The notes under the pieces: generated by a model
The model's database searches: none
The model's input: the letters and a program-made list of their open reading frames with translations, nothing else
What the model was told of the DNA's origin: nothing
DNA from: Duganella flavida
GTDB taxonomy: Bacteria; Pseudomonadota; Gammaproteobacteria; Burkholderiales; Burkholderiaceae_D
Assembly (NCBI RefSeq): GCF_009857445.1
Contig: NZ_WWCN01000023.1
Location: 1 to 64,000 of the forward strand
Length of the DNA: 64,000 nucleotides
Direction of reading: 5' to 3'
Program-made: the position numbers and the translations under genes
Shown here: in pieces, positions 30,879 through 39,511 of the stretch
How positions within the stretch are numbered: position 1 is the stretch's first letter
Layout: every line of letters starts with the position of its first letter

Positions 30879-31484
30879 ATGCCCCAAACCATCCTCACCG
30901 CAGTTCACCACGAATTGCTGATTAAAAAAAGCCGTTTTATCGCCTGCGTCCAACCGATGACAGACCGCGCCGCCGCGCAGAAAATCGTCGCTGAATTAAA
31001 AGCTCAGCATCCGGGCGCAGCGCATGTTTGCTGGTCGTTATTAGCAGGTGGCCAATCTGCCGCTGTCGATGATGGCGAACCAAGCGGCACCGCAGGCCGT
31101 CCCATGCTCGATGTTTTACGCCACCAGGATCTGGAAGGCGTATTGGCGACCGTCGTACGTTATTTTGGCGGAGTTAAATTGGGCGCCGGCGGTTTAGTTC
31201 GCGCTTATACCGACAGCGTGGCTCAGGCATTATTAAAAACCGAAAAAATCGCGATTATCAAACAGCGCCTCCTGATTTGCAGCGCACCGTATGCCATGGA
31301 AGGCCTAGTGCGACGAGAAATAGAAATGGCCGGCGCTGCACTGGATAATGTGCAGCATACCGACCATGTTCAATTTGAATTCAGCCTGCCCGATAGCACT
31401 GCCGATGCGCTAATTATCCGTCTGAATGAAGCCGGCCACGGCCGCATTATCTGGGCTGCTCCGGACGACGAGGAAGCAAGCTGA
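30879..31484 (+). CDS. yigZ: YigZ/IMPACT family protein
   Basis: 201 residues. N-terminal UPF0029 (IMPACT) domain with ELLIKKSRFIA, VDDGEPSGTAGRPML and RYFGGVKLGAGGLVRAY, and a small C-terminal DUF1949 ferredoxin-like domain. YigZ homologues are linked to ribosome or translation control, biochemical role unclear. The start at 30879 lacks a good ribosome binding site but gives the family N-terminus. Codon use contains more A/T-ending codons (TTA, ATT, GTT) than neighbours. Confidence 0.9.
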   Translation: MPQTILTAVHHELLIKKSRFIACVQPMTDRAAAQKIVAELKAQHPGAAHVCWSLLAGGQSAAVDDGEPSGTAGRPMLDVLRHQDLEGVLATVVRYFGGVKLGAGGLVRAYTDSVAQALLKTEKIAIIKQRLLICSAPYAMEGLVRREIEMAGAALDNVQHTDHVQFEFSLPDSTADALIIRLNEAGHGRIIWAAPDDEEAS

Positions 31485-31501
31485 TTCTTGGTGCATACGT
31501 G

Positions 31502-32674
31502 CTAATTTTTAGCTTGAACCAAGGTGCCGCTGCCGATCCACGTCATTCTGTGCCACACGGTTTCCAGCGGTCCCTGCGAGTGCCGGGCCAGCCACCACAC
31601 GCTGAACTGACGTTGCAGCAGCGCCAGCACGATACCGATCGCCATAGCAAAACTGGCGCCCGTGTATTTATACATGCCGAGTCCAAAGCCATAATAAATC
31701 GAGGTGCCGACGATGGATTGCACCACATAGCTGGTTAAACTCATGCGCCCCAGCGGCGAGAATATCGCCAGCCAGCGCTGCGAATAAAACAGCAGGCAGA
31801 AAGTAGCGACCAGCACCAGCATAAACGCCATATTCGACCACGAAGTAACGATCAGCAATAATGGCCGCTGGACCGCTTGCCCGACGCTCCACGCTTCCGG
31901 CCATGTTTTCAGCAAATACAGTGGAATAAATACCAAGCTGGCAATCAATAAAACCTTCAGCCAGAAGGCCTGACTATCCTCCTTGAATACACCTTTGCGG
32001 CCAGCCAGCATACCGAGCATAAACAAAGCGGGAATCTGGAATATCCGGCCATTTTCCCAGCTCCAGCGAATCACGCCCATTTTACCGTTGGTGAGATTCC
32101 CCCACCAAACCTGCGCCGCCGAACCGTGGGCAAAATAGTCATTCGCAATACCGAAATAAGCCCACGATGCTGGATCACCCAGTTTTTGATTCGGATTCGG
32201 CAAAGCCTGGATAAACTCAATCCATGCGTACGGCTGCAGCAATAACACCACCGCAATCGCCAGCACCCAGCGATTACTCAAACGCGCCACTGGTATCAGC
32301 GCCAATCCCAGCACCGCGTAGATGCTGAGGATATCGCCGTGATAAAACATCGAATTGATCAAGCCAAAGCCCAGCAGCAGCACCAGTCGCCAGGCAAAAC
32401 GGGCGCGAAAATCTTCGCCGCGCCGTTCCCGGTTGTGATACTGGATGTAGAAAGTCATGCCAAACAACAAGGCAAAAATCAGGTAGGACTTGCCGCCGAA
32501 CAAGAAGAACAAGCTATTCCAGATCACCTTGTCGACCGCCTTCAGCCCATCCGGCAGGCCGGCGGGCAGGAAATAGAAATCAAAGTGCTCGATGTTGTGC
32601 AACAGCATGATCGAGGCAATGGCAAAGCCACGCAGCGCATCGATCACGTCCAGCCGGGAATTATTTGTCGTCAT
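31502..32674 (-). CDS. DUF418 domain-containing membrane protein
   Basis: 390 residues with ten or so membrane segments. It starts MTTNNSRLDVIDALRGFAIASIMLLHNIEHF, the heparan-acetyltransferase-like RLxxIDxLRGFA signature (DUF1624/DUF418), and ends with the DUF418 block (MSLTSYVVQSIVGTSIYYGFGLG ... WRLARH-like WWLARHSQGPLETVWR-type). These are putative membrane acyl carriers, substrate unknown. TGGAG precedes the start at 32674. Convergent with yigZ. Slightly more AT-rich than surroundings, as yigZ. Confidence 0.85.
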   Translation of the reverse strand: MTTNNSRLDVIDALRGFAIASIMLLHNIEHFDFYFLPAGLPDGLKAVDKVIWNSLFFLFGGKSYLIFALLFGMTFYIQYHNRERRGEDFRARFAWRLVLLLGFGLINSMFYHGDILSIYAVLGLALIPVARLSNRWVLAIAVVLLLQPYAWIEFIQALPNPNQKLGDPASWAYFGIANDYFAHGSAAQVWWGNLTNGKMGVIRWSWENGRIFQIPALFMLGMLAGRKGVFKEDSQAFWLKVLLIASLVFIPLYLLKTWPEAWSVGQAVQRPLLLIVTSWSNMAFMLVLVATFCLLFYSQRWLAIFSPLGRMSLTSYVVQSIVGTSIYYGFGLGMYKYTGASFAMAIGIVLALLQRQFSVWWLARHSQGPLETVWHRMTWIGSGTLVQAKN

Positions 32675-32931
32675 GGGTCTCCACCATTTCCAGGGCAAAA
32701 GTGAACATAATGCCAAGTGTAATGGAATCGATCCCACGTGACACGAATGTGGTTGAACAACTGCATCTCGTTTTAATTTAATTGCCACACGGGAATTGGC
32801 TGTGTATATTGGTGACAATCCTGCAAGCTATCGATCGCCCAATTCCTGCGGTCACATCTTTCCTCACTGGCCTTATTCCCGCCAACGTTCCCCACGGGAC
32901 GCGAGTCAACCTCGACAAACGGAATATTCAA

Positions 32932-34587
32932 ATGAAACTCAACAACCTCAAGGTAGGTACCCGGCTGGGGCTGGGTTTTGGCGCGGTCCTTGTGGTGCTG
33001 GCCATCACCATCGCCCTGAGCATCTACAGCCAGGCCAAACTGGCGGCGAATACCGACGGCATCGTCCATGAAACGTATCCCAAAGTGCTGCAGGCGCAGA
33101 AGATCATGAATCACAACAACAAGATTGCGCGCTCGCTGCGCAACGCCCTGCTGATACGCGACGAAGCCAAGGCGGCCAAGGAAATGGCCACGGTCATGGA
33201 AAAGCGCCAGGAAAACGACGTTGCCATGAAGAAGCTGGACGAAATGGTGCGCTCGACTCAGGGCCGGGCCCTGTTCGACGCCGTGCAAGCCGCGCGCAAG
33301 CCGTTCAATGAATCGCTGGACGAAGTGCTGCGCTTGCGCCGCGAGGGCGATATCGACGGCGCCGTTGCGGAAATGCTGGGCAAAATGCGCGGCCTGCAAC
33401 TGGCCTACATGGACGCCATCGACGCCCTGATCGCACACCAGAACGAAAGCATGGAGCGCGCCCGCGCCGAGGCCGAAGACACCTATGTGCAATCGCGCAA
33501 CCTGGCGATCACGCTGGGCTTGCTGTCGCTGGCATTGGGCGCGGCGATGGCATGGATGATTTCGCGCCAATTGCTGGCCCAGCTGGGCGGCGAGCCGAAT
33601 GATGTGGCCGCCATCGCGCGCCAGATCGCCGGCGGCGACCTGGCAGTGCCGATTATCCTGCGCAGCGGCGACCAGCGCAGCCTGCTGTTTGCGATCCAGG
33701 TCATGCGCGACAGCCTGGCCGACATCGTTGGACAAGTGCGCAGCGGCGCCGACTCCATCGTGACGGCGGCAACGGAAATCGCCTCCGGCAATATGGACCT
33801 GTCCTCGCGCACCGAGCAGCAAGCCGGCTCGCTGGAAGAGACCGCGTCGTCGATGGAAGAGTTGACCGCAACCGTCAAGCAAAACACCGAGAATACGCGC
33901 CAGGCCAACACGCTGGCACAGAATGCGTCCGAGATTGCGGTCCAGGGTGGCACGGTGGTGGCCGACGTGGTGCAGACCATGGGTGCGATCAACGAATCGG
34001 CCAAGAAGATCGTCGACATCATCAGCGTGATCGATGGCATCGCATTCCAGACCAACATCCTGGCCTTGAATGCGGCAGTGGAAGCGGCGCGTGCCGGCGA
34101 GCAGGGCCGCGGCTTTGCGGTAGTGGCGTCGGAAGTACGGGTGCTGGCGCAGCGTTCGGCGGAAGCGGCCAAGGAAATCAAGAAACTGATCGATGACTCG
34201 GTTGGCAAAGTCGGCGCCGGCACGCAGCTGGTGGGCGAAGCTGGCGCGACGATGGAGCGTATTGTGGCGGCCGTGCAATCGGTCACCGCCATCATGAGCG
34301 AGATCAGCACTGCCAACCACGAACAAGAAGCGGGCATCGAGCAAATCAACCACGCGATTACCGAGATGGACACCGTAACCCAGCAGAACGCGGCGCTGGT
34401 CGAAGAAGCGGCCGCAGCGGCGGAAGCGCAGCAAGACCAGGCCAATCATCTGGTACAGCTGGTGGGCGTATTCAAGCTGGCCTCAGACCAGGCACAACAC
34501 GCGTCGAGCCCAGCCGGCCTGAGCGGCCAACGCAAGAAAACGCCGCTGTCGCTGGTAGCCCCACGCCGCAACGCCCTCGCCGCCTAA
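32932..34587 (+). CDS. methyl-accepting chemotaxis protein (4-helix-bundle sensor)
   Basis: 551 residues: membrane segment about 10-30, periplasmic four-helix-bundle sensor (about 34-186), second membrane segment about 189-208, HAMP (about 210-262) and the cytoplasmic signalling hairpin, whose tip is SVIDGIAFQTNILALNAAVE (about 365-384). Methylation-region helices SSRTEQQAGSLEETASSMEEL and the C-terminal mirror are present. No C-terminal NWETF-type pentapeptide. Start at 32932 chosen because MKLNNLKVGTRLGLGFG is the family start; earlier ATG at 32782 would add 50 unlike residues. Ligand unknown. Convergent with a second chemoreceptor. Confidence 0.93.
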   Translation: MKLNNLKVGTRLGLGFGAVLVVLAITIALSIYSQAKLAANTDGIVHETYPKVLQAQKIMNHNNKIARSLRNALLIRDEAKAAKEMATVMEKRQENDVAMKKLDEMVRSTQGRALFDAVQAARKPFNESLDEVLRLRREGDIDGAVAEMLGKMRGLQLAYMDAIDALIAHQNESMERARAEAEDTYVQSRNLAITLGLLSLALGAAMAWMISRQLLAQLGGEPNDVAAIARQIAGGDLAVPIILRSGDQRSLLFAIQVMRDSLADIVGQVRSGADSIVTAATEIASGNMDLSSRTEQQAGSLEETASSMEELTATVKQNTENTRQANTLAQNASEIAVQGGTVVADVVQTMGAINESAKKIVDIISVIDGIAFQTNILALNAAVEAARAGEQGRGFAVVASEVRVLAQRSAEAAKEIKKLIDDSVGKVGAGTQLVGEAGATMERIVAAVQSVTAIMSEISTANHEQEAGIEQINHAITEMDTVTQQNAALVEEAAAAAEAQQDQANHLVQLVGVFKLASDQAQHASSPAGLSGQRKKTPLSLVAPRRNALAA

Positions 34588-34592
34588 AAAAC

Positions 34593-34688
34593 AACTCCGG
34601 GGTCAGGTCCTCCATTTCTACACGGCCTCAGCCGTAGTGCGAGCTAAGGCTGAGGCCGTGTAGAAATGGAGGACCTGACCCCGGAGTT
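34593..34688. repeat. perfect 41-bp inverted repeat between convergent chemoreceptor genes
   Basis: Left arm 34593-34633 and right arm 34648-34688 are exact reverse complements; the loop is 14 bp. The outer part reads AACTCCGGGGTCAGGTCCTC. It starts 5 bp after the stop codon of the left gene and its last two bases are in the stop codon of the right gene, so it can act as a terminator for both. The outer GGGGTCAG core recurs in the element at 57446-57505. Confidence 0.95.
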
Positions 34689-36228
34689 ACGCCAGCCGGA
34701 AAACTTTGACGGCTTCCGCCAGCCGCGCGGCCTGTTCTTGCAGGGCGCCGGCGGCGGCAGCGGCTTCCTCAACTAAGGCAGCATTCTGCTGCGTCGCGCT
34801 GTCGATGGTGCTGATGGCTTGGTTCACCTGGTCGATACCCATCTCCTGCTCGCGGCTGGCTGCCGCGATCTCGCCTACAATCGCCGTCACTCGCTGGATG
34901 CTGGAGACGATTTCGTCCATCGTGCCGCCGGCCTGGCCGACCAGCGCACTGCCCTCGCCTACTTGCGCCGCCGACGCTTCGATCAGCTGCCGCACCTCCT
35001 TAGCCGCCGCATCGGCGCGCTGCGCCAGCACCCGCACTTCCGATGCAACCACCGCAAAGCCGCGCCCCTGTTCACCCGCGCGCGCAGCTTCCACTGCCGC
35101 ATTCAGCGCCAGAATATTGGTCTGGAACGCGATCCCTTCAATCACCGAAATGATGTCGACAATTTTCTGCGATGAGCTGTTAATGCCGCCCATGGTCTGC
35201 ACCACTTGCGCCATCACCGCACCACCGCGCGTAGCCACTTGTGCCGCCGACGTCACCAGCTGGTTGGCTTCGCCCGCGTTGCTGGAGTTCTGCCGCACCG
35301 CCGACGTCATTTCCTCCATCGAGGACGCCGTCTCTTCCAGTGAACTGGCTTGCGACTCGGTGCGGGCAGACAGGTCCAGGTTGCCGGTCGCGATTTCGCC
35401 CGAAGCCAGCGCGATCGCATCGGCGCCGCTACGCACTTGGCTGACGATGCCGTGCAAGCTGCCGTTCATATCCCGCAAGGCGCGCTTGAGCTGGCCGGTT
35501 TCGGTGGCGTCGTCGCCAGCCACTGCCATCTGTACCGACAAGTCGCCCTGCGCCACCCGCGAAGCGAAGTCCACCGCTTCTTCCAGCGGCCGCAGGATGG
35601 AGCGCGAAATCATCTGCCCCACCACCAGCGACACCACCACCGCCAGCAACCCAAAGCCGATGATGTGGATGCGTGACTTGACCACCGCCTCATCGCCCAC
35701 TTCCTTGGTCGCCTGCGAGTTGTGTTCGATCAGGTCGCTGAGCGCGGCCATGCTTTTTTCCAGCACGCGGAAGCTTTCCATGAAGGCCGGGAACTTGGCC
35801 TGCGCGGCGGTAGGATTGGTCAGCGACAGCTCGACCATTTCTTCCGCGCTCTTCAGGTAGCGATCCACGTCCGGCCGCACCTTGTCCATCGCCTGCCGCA
35901 CTTCGGCATCGGTGCTGGCCGCATCCATTTCTTTGATCAGCTTGCGAAACAGCGCGATGTGCTCGGCACTATCCTGCCGCACTTCCTTCACTTCGGCCGG
36001 ATCGTTTTTCTCGGCTGCCAGCCGCGCGGCCAACACGTCGGCGCGCAGCGCGTCGTGGGCCTGGTCGGCTTGCAGCTGGTCCTTCATGGCCGCGCTGTTG
36101 GTGCTGATCGCATCCATCGACATGTCCAGCACGTGTACCGCGTAATACCCCACCAGTCCCACCAGGCTGACGAACAACAGTGTCGCCAGGTTCATCAACA
36201 ACAAGCGCTGCTTGATCGTGAGCCGCAT
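34687..36228 (-). CDS. methyl-accepting chemotaxis protein
   Basis: 513 residues. Membrane segment about 11-32, periplasmic helical sensor (about 35-188), second membrane segment about 190-210, HAMP (about 211-264), signalling domain with the tip SVIEGIAFQTNILALNAAVE. N-terminal MRLTIKQRLLLMNLATLLFV is a TarH-like anchor. It is shorter at the C-terminus than the chemoreceptor at 45870 and has no pentapeptide. Followed, 12 bp upstream of its start, by the outer-membrane protein gene ending at 36241, so the two may share a transcript. Confidence 0.93.
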   Translation of the reverse strand: MRLTIKQRLLLMNLATLLFVSLVGLVGYYAVHVLDMSMDAISTNSAAMKDQLQADQAHDALRADVLAARLAAEKNDPAEVKEVRQDSAEHIALFRKLIKEMDAASTDAEVRQAMDKVRPDVDRYLKSAEEMVELSLTNPTAAQAKFPAFMESFRVLEKSMAALSDLIEHNSQATKEVGDEAVVKSRIHIIGFGLLAVVVSLVVGQMISRSILRPLEEAVDFASRVAQGDLSVQMAVAGDDATETGQLKRALRDMNGSLHGIVSQVRSGADAIALASGEIATGNLDLSARTESQASSLEETASSMEEMTSAVRQNSSNAGEANQLVTSAAQVATRGGAVMAQVVQTMGGINSSSQKIVDIISVIEGIAFQTNILALNAAVEAARAGEQGRGFAVVASEVRVLAQRADAAAKEVRQLIEASAAQVGEGSALVGQAGGTMDEIVSSIQRVTAIVGEIAAASREQEMGIDQVNQAISTIDSATQQNAALVEEAAAAAGALQEQAARLAEAVKVFRLA

Positions 36229-36240
36229 GGCGTCCCCTGT

Positions 36241-37032
36241 TTAGAATTTGATGGATAGGCCTACCGTCCAGCTCCAGTCCGGCGTGTTCTTGTTCAGCCC
36301 GCGCGAGACGGCAGTGTCGACCTGCACCAGGTCGGTCAGCAGATACGAGCCGCCGAAGTCGAAGGTAGACAGCGATCCGCCGTTGCGGCCGCGCGCAATC
36401 TGCGGCGCCGAGTATTCGACGAAAATCCGGCTACGTTCGTTCAAGTCCTTGCCCAGTACGATACCGAAGATGCCGCTGGTGTAGCGCTCGCCATTGTCGT
36501 TGCGCTGCCAGGCCACGCCGGGCATGATGCCGAGGCCGAAATCATTGGGTAGCTCCCACTCGGCCGCCAGTCGCAGCGAGCCGCCCTTGCCGGGCGCGCG
36601 GAAGGAGCCGGAACCGGTGTCGAGGTCCAGATGGGCCAGCACGCCCATCGACGGCCGCAGGCCTTGTTCATCGGCCATATGCCATTTCACGCCGAGCGAA
36701 ACGTCGGCGTAACCGCTCTCGCTGGTGCGCGCACCGCTGGCCAGGTCGTCGGTCACCAGGCGCATGCGGCCATCGGTTTCGATGCGGGCTTCTAGTGTGT
36801 CGCTGAGGCCGAAGCGCAGCAAGGTCGGCGTGGAATAAGTGCGCTCCCTGACGCCGTTGGCCTTGTTGCGCTCCAGCGCGACGCTGGTTTCGATCTGAAA
36901 GCGCCCTTCGCCGACCACATTGCTCGATTCGACGAAATCCGGACGGTCGGTGGCGATCTGGTCTTTTTCATCGCCGGCGTGGGCCAGCAGCGGCAGGCTC
37001 AGCAGCAATAAGGTACTCCATACACGAGGCAT
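36241..37032 (-). CDS. outer-membrane protein, MetA-like putative transporter
   Basis: 263 residues with signal peptide (to LAHA/G at about 19). The mature part has alternating beta strands with aromatic ends and closes WSWTVGLSIKF, an outer-membrane C-terminal Phe. The start DQIATDRPDFVESSNVVGEGRFQIETS is typical of the family annotated as 'transporter' or 'phenol MetA degradation pathway' porins. Substrate unknown. Upstream of the chemoreceptor at 34687 in the same direction, which might link transport and taxis. Confidence 0.8.
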   Translation of the reverse strand: MPRVWSTLLLLSLPLLAHAGDEKDQIATDRPDFVESSNVVGEGRFQIETSVALERNKANGVRERTYSTPTLLRFGLSDTLEARIETDGRMRLVTDDLASGARTSESGYADVSLGVKWHMADEQGLRPSMGVLAHLDLDTGSGSFRAPGKGGSLRLAAEWELPNDFGLGIMPGVAWQRNDNGERYTSGIFGIVLGKDLNERSRIFVEYSAPQIARGRNGGSLSTFDFGGSYLLTDLVQVDTAVSRGLNKNTPDWSWTVGLSIKF

Positions 37033-37116
37033 ACTGACTCCACTTCATGATGCACAATGGACATCACCCTAACACATTGGTATAAATCAATCGTTGGAAA
37101 ATTCCCACACTGAAAT

Positions 37117-37650
37117 ATGAAGATCGAAAAACTCAGCCTCGCCGGCTTTGCAGGCTTCCTCGACTACCTCAACGACCATTTATCGGACAATGGCCACAGC
37201 GACACGGCCTACTTCCAGCCGCTACCGCGCACCGAGTCGCGCTTTCCAGTTGAGAAGGCCGAGGCGTTCATCAGCGGCATGCAGATTGAGGTCGGCCAGC
37301 CCGGCTGGCGGCGGGCGTGGGTGATGCGAGAAGATGATGACAGCATCGCCGGCCACATCGATTTACGCGGGCATCCGGAGCGCTACACCGGCCATCGCTG
37401 CCTGCTGGGTATGGGGGTAGACCGCAAGCATCGCGGCCAAGGACTGGGCAAGCAGTTGATCGCGCATGCCGAGCAGTGGGTGCTGCTGGCCGGCGTGCAG
37501 TGGGTCGACCTGCAAGTGCTGTCGGTGAACGCGCCGGCGATCCATCTTTACCAAAGCTGCGGCTACCGCCAGACCGGCGAAATCCCGAACATGTTCCACA
37601 TCGACGGCAAATACTTCAGCTACACCAGCATGACCAAACGCCTGCGCTAG
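37117..37650 (+). CDS. GNAT family N-acetyltransferase
   Basis: 177 residues. Acetyl-CoA loop in the motif LLGMGVDRKHRGQGLGKQLI (R/Q-x-x-G-x-G), followed by WVDLQVLSVNAPAIHLYQSCGY, the GNAT motif B. Substrate not deducible. Single gene; its stop overlaps by 3 bp the end of a small convergent gene. Confidence 0.87.
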   Translation: MKIEKLSLAGFAGFLDYLNDHLSDNGHSDTAYFQPLPRTESRFPVEKAEAFISGMQIEVGQPGWRRAWVMREDDDSIAGHIDLRGHPERYTGHRCLLGMGVDRKHRGQGLGKQLIAHAEQWVLLAGVQWVDLQVLSVNAPAIHLYQSCGYRQTGEIPNMFHIDGKYFSYTSMTKRLR

Positions 37651-37790
37651 CGTAAGTTGACATACGCAACAACGGCAATGACGTAGCTTGTGGCAATAAT
37701 AATCGACGTAACGCCGATCCACGTCATAACACGCTCGCGCTGTTTGCGGACCGCTACGTATTCAAAAAAAGCATCGAGCAGCTTGATCAC
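37647..37790 (-). CDS. small single-span membrane protein (47 residues)
   Basis: GTG start at 37790 with a strong AAAGGAGG 7 bases ahead. The product begins MIKLLDAFFEYVAVRKQRER, then one membrane segment (ITIII-type, about 25-43) ending with YVNLR. It follows a 90-residue membrane protein by 27 bp in the same direction, so both may be one unit. No family known to me. The good ribosome binding site and uninterrupted frame support a real gene. Confidence 0.6.
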   Translation of the reverse strand: MIKLLDAFFEYVAVRKQRERVMTWIGVTSIIIATSYVIAVVAYVNLR

Positions 37791-37817
37791 AATCGAGCCT
37801 CCTTTAATTAACTGTAA

Positions 37818-38090
37818 TCAAATAGTGAGCCCCGCCAAACCGATCCAGGCGTAGGCTCTGCCAAGCGCGGAGGCGTGTTCCAAATATACGCCTATCTCGT
37901 AACAGGCCCCTCCACTCATCGCAATCCCGGCCCACAGCAGTTGACCGTTCTTGACAGCGTTGTAGACCACGTCATTGGCTGAAGACCGGAATGTTCGACC
38001 TATCGCCAATAGGGGCAGCATGACGATGGGCGCGAAGATGGGCACCGCGATGTGCACGACGAGCCATGCAAGAAACTGTAGCGTCTCCAT
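37818..38090 (-). CDS. small membrane protein of unknown function (90 residues)
   Basis: Two or three hydrophobic segments (about 5-30, 50-68 and 75-89), with basic RTFRSSANDVVYNAVKNGQ between. The start ATG at 38090 has an AAAGG ahead. Divergent from the sigma-54 efflux operon, whose putative enhancer lies 22 bp upstream of this start, so shared control is possible. Family not recognised. Confidence 0.65.
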   Translation of the reverse strand: METLQFLAWLVVHIAVPIFAPIVMLPLLAIGRTFRSSANDVVYNAVKNGQLLWAGIAMSGGACYEIGVYLEHASALGRAYAWIGLAGLTI

Positions 38091-38111
38091 GATCTAGCCT
38101 TTCAGCGAGGG

Positions 38112-38127
38112 TGTCCGTTTTCGGACG
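38112..38127. promoter_or_regulatory. candidate enhancer (upstream activating) site of the sigma-54 operon
   Basis: Near-perfect inverted repeat TGTCCG-TTTT-CGGACG, about 100 bp upstream of the -24 box, the usual distance for NtrC-type activators. The activator is encoded by the operon itself. Half-sites recur at 55418-55444. Confidence 0.55.
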
Positions 38128-38224
38128 GTGGTGAGCGATGACGGGCAGCCGGGGAAGCAGTCCCAATTCAGCTGGTTGAGCTTAAGCCGTTGATTTATCT
38201 TGTTTTTTCCTTTTATCAAAGGTG

Positions 38225-38239
38225 TGGCACGGGGCTTGC
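38225..38239 (+). promoter_or_regulatory. sigma-54 promoter of the efflux operon
   Basis: TGGCAC (38225-38230), 5 bp, TTGC (38236-38239): full -24/-12 consensus. Predicted start near 38251, only one base ahead of the ATG at 38252. If so, the AGGAGGGG at 38243-38250 would not be in the mRNA. Confidence 0.8.
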
Positions 38240-38251
38240 GATAGGAGGGGC

Positions 38252-39499
38252 ATGGATACGCAAATCAGCCCTCACCTCATCGCCCGGCGCCAGCGCAAGA
38301 CTGCGCTGGTGGTCGCCGCCCTGCTCGCTACGCTCAGCCTGACGGCGTGGGCCATCAATCGTGCTGTCAGTCCCAGCGTGGATGCCGGCGGCGTTAGCAT
38401 TGCCACGATCCGGGTCGGCAATATCGCCAATACCATCAATGCGGCTGGCGTCGTCATTCCGGTGCATGAGGAGATGGTGTCGAGCCCGGTCCAGACGCGC
38501 GTGGCCAAGGTGTATGCCAAGCTGGGCCAGCAGGTGCAGGAAGGCGAGCTGCTGCTGGAGCTCGACCACCGCACTATCCAGCTGGCTATCGAATCGCTGC
38601 GCGACCAACTGGCGCAGCAGGAAAACCGCATCCTCGCGCTGACGCTGGAGATGGACCAGAAACGCAAGCAGCTCACCAGCGCCATCGAGCTGCTGGAGCT
38701 GGACCTGCAAGCCACCCGCGTCAAGCTCGGCCGCTATCAGACCTTGCGCAAGGCCGGCGGCGTCTCGGCCGAAGATTTGCTGACCGCTGAACTCAACGTC
38801 CAGCGCACCGAGATTCTGCTGCGCCAGCACCGCGAGCAAATCGAAGACAGCAAGCGCGTCACCAGCAGCAATATCGAAGGTGCGCGGCTGCAGAAAAGCA
38901 TCTTGCAAAAGCAGCTGCAGGAACAGCAGCAACTGCTGGCGCAAACGCAGGTGCGCGCGCCGTTCGCCGGCATGCTGACCTGGCTGTTGGCCGATGAAGG
39001 CGCCAGTGTCAACACCGGCCAGCTGGTGGCCAAAGTCTCGGAGCTCAACAACTACAAGGTGGAAGCTTCACTGTCCGACTTCCACGCACGCGCGCTCAAC
39101 GCCGGGCAGAAAGTGCTGGTCGAGCAAGGCAATGTCAAGCTCAACGGCACGGTGCAGACCGTGCTGCCGGAAATCCAGAACGGCACGGTCAAGCTGCTGG
39201 TCACGCTGGCCGAGCCGCACCACAACATCCTGCGCAACAAGCTGCGCGTGGAGGTCAACATCATCACCGAGCAAAAACAGAACGCCCTGCTGGCCGACAA
39301 CGGTCCCGCCTTCAATGGCCGCGGTCCGCAGGATATCTTCGTGGTGCGCGACGGCGTCGCCCGCAAGACCACGCTCAACATCGGCGCCAGCGATGGCAAG
39401 GCCGTCGAAATCCTGTCCGGTGCGCGCGCCGGCGACCAGCTCATCATTTCAGACACCAGCCGCTACAAGGACCGCGACAGCGTCCGCGTAGCGCAATAA
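38252..39499 (+). CDS. efflux membrane-fusion protein (HlyD/MacA-like)
   Basis: 415 residues. N-terminal membrane anchor (about 18-37), barrel-sandwich/lipoyl half motifs ARVAKVYAKLGQQVQEGELLLEL and APFAGMLTWLLADEGASVNTGQLV, a long coiled-coil hairpin between (about 105-230) and a beta-barrel C-terminal domain. It bridges an inner-membrane ABC transporter with an outer-membrane factor. First gene of the six-gene operon; next gene 12 bp away. No outer-membrane factor is encoded here. Confidence 0.92.
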   Translation: MDTQISPHLIARRQRKTALVVAALLATLSLTAWAINRAVSPSVDAGGVSIATIRVGNIANTINAAGVVIPVHEEMVSSPVQTRVAKVYAKLGQQVQEGELLLELDHRTIQLAIESLRDQLAQQENRILALTLEMDQKRKQLTSAIELLELDLQATRVKLGRYQTLRKAGGVSAEDLLTAELNVQRTEILLRQHREQIEDSKRVTSSNIEGARLQKSILQKQLQEQQQLLAQTQVRAPFAGMLTWLLADEGASVNTGQLVAKVSELNNYKVEASLSDFHARALNAGQKVLVEQGNVKLNGTVQTVLPEIQNGTVKLLVTLAEPHHNILRNKLRVEVNIITEQKQNALLADNGPAFNGRGPQDIFVVRDGVARKTTLNIGASDGKAVEILSGARAGDQLIISDTSRYKDRDSVRVAQ

Positions 39500-39511
39500 A
39501 AGGAGAACTTC

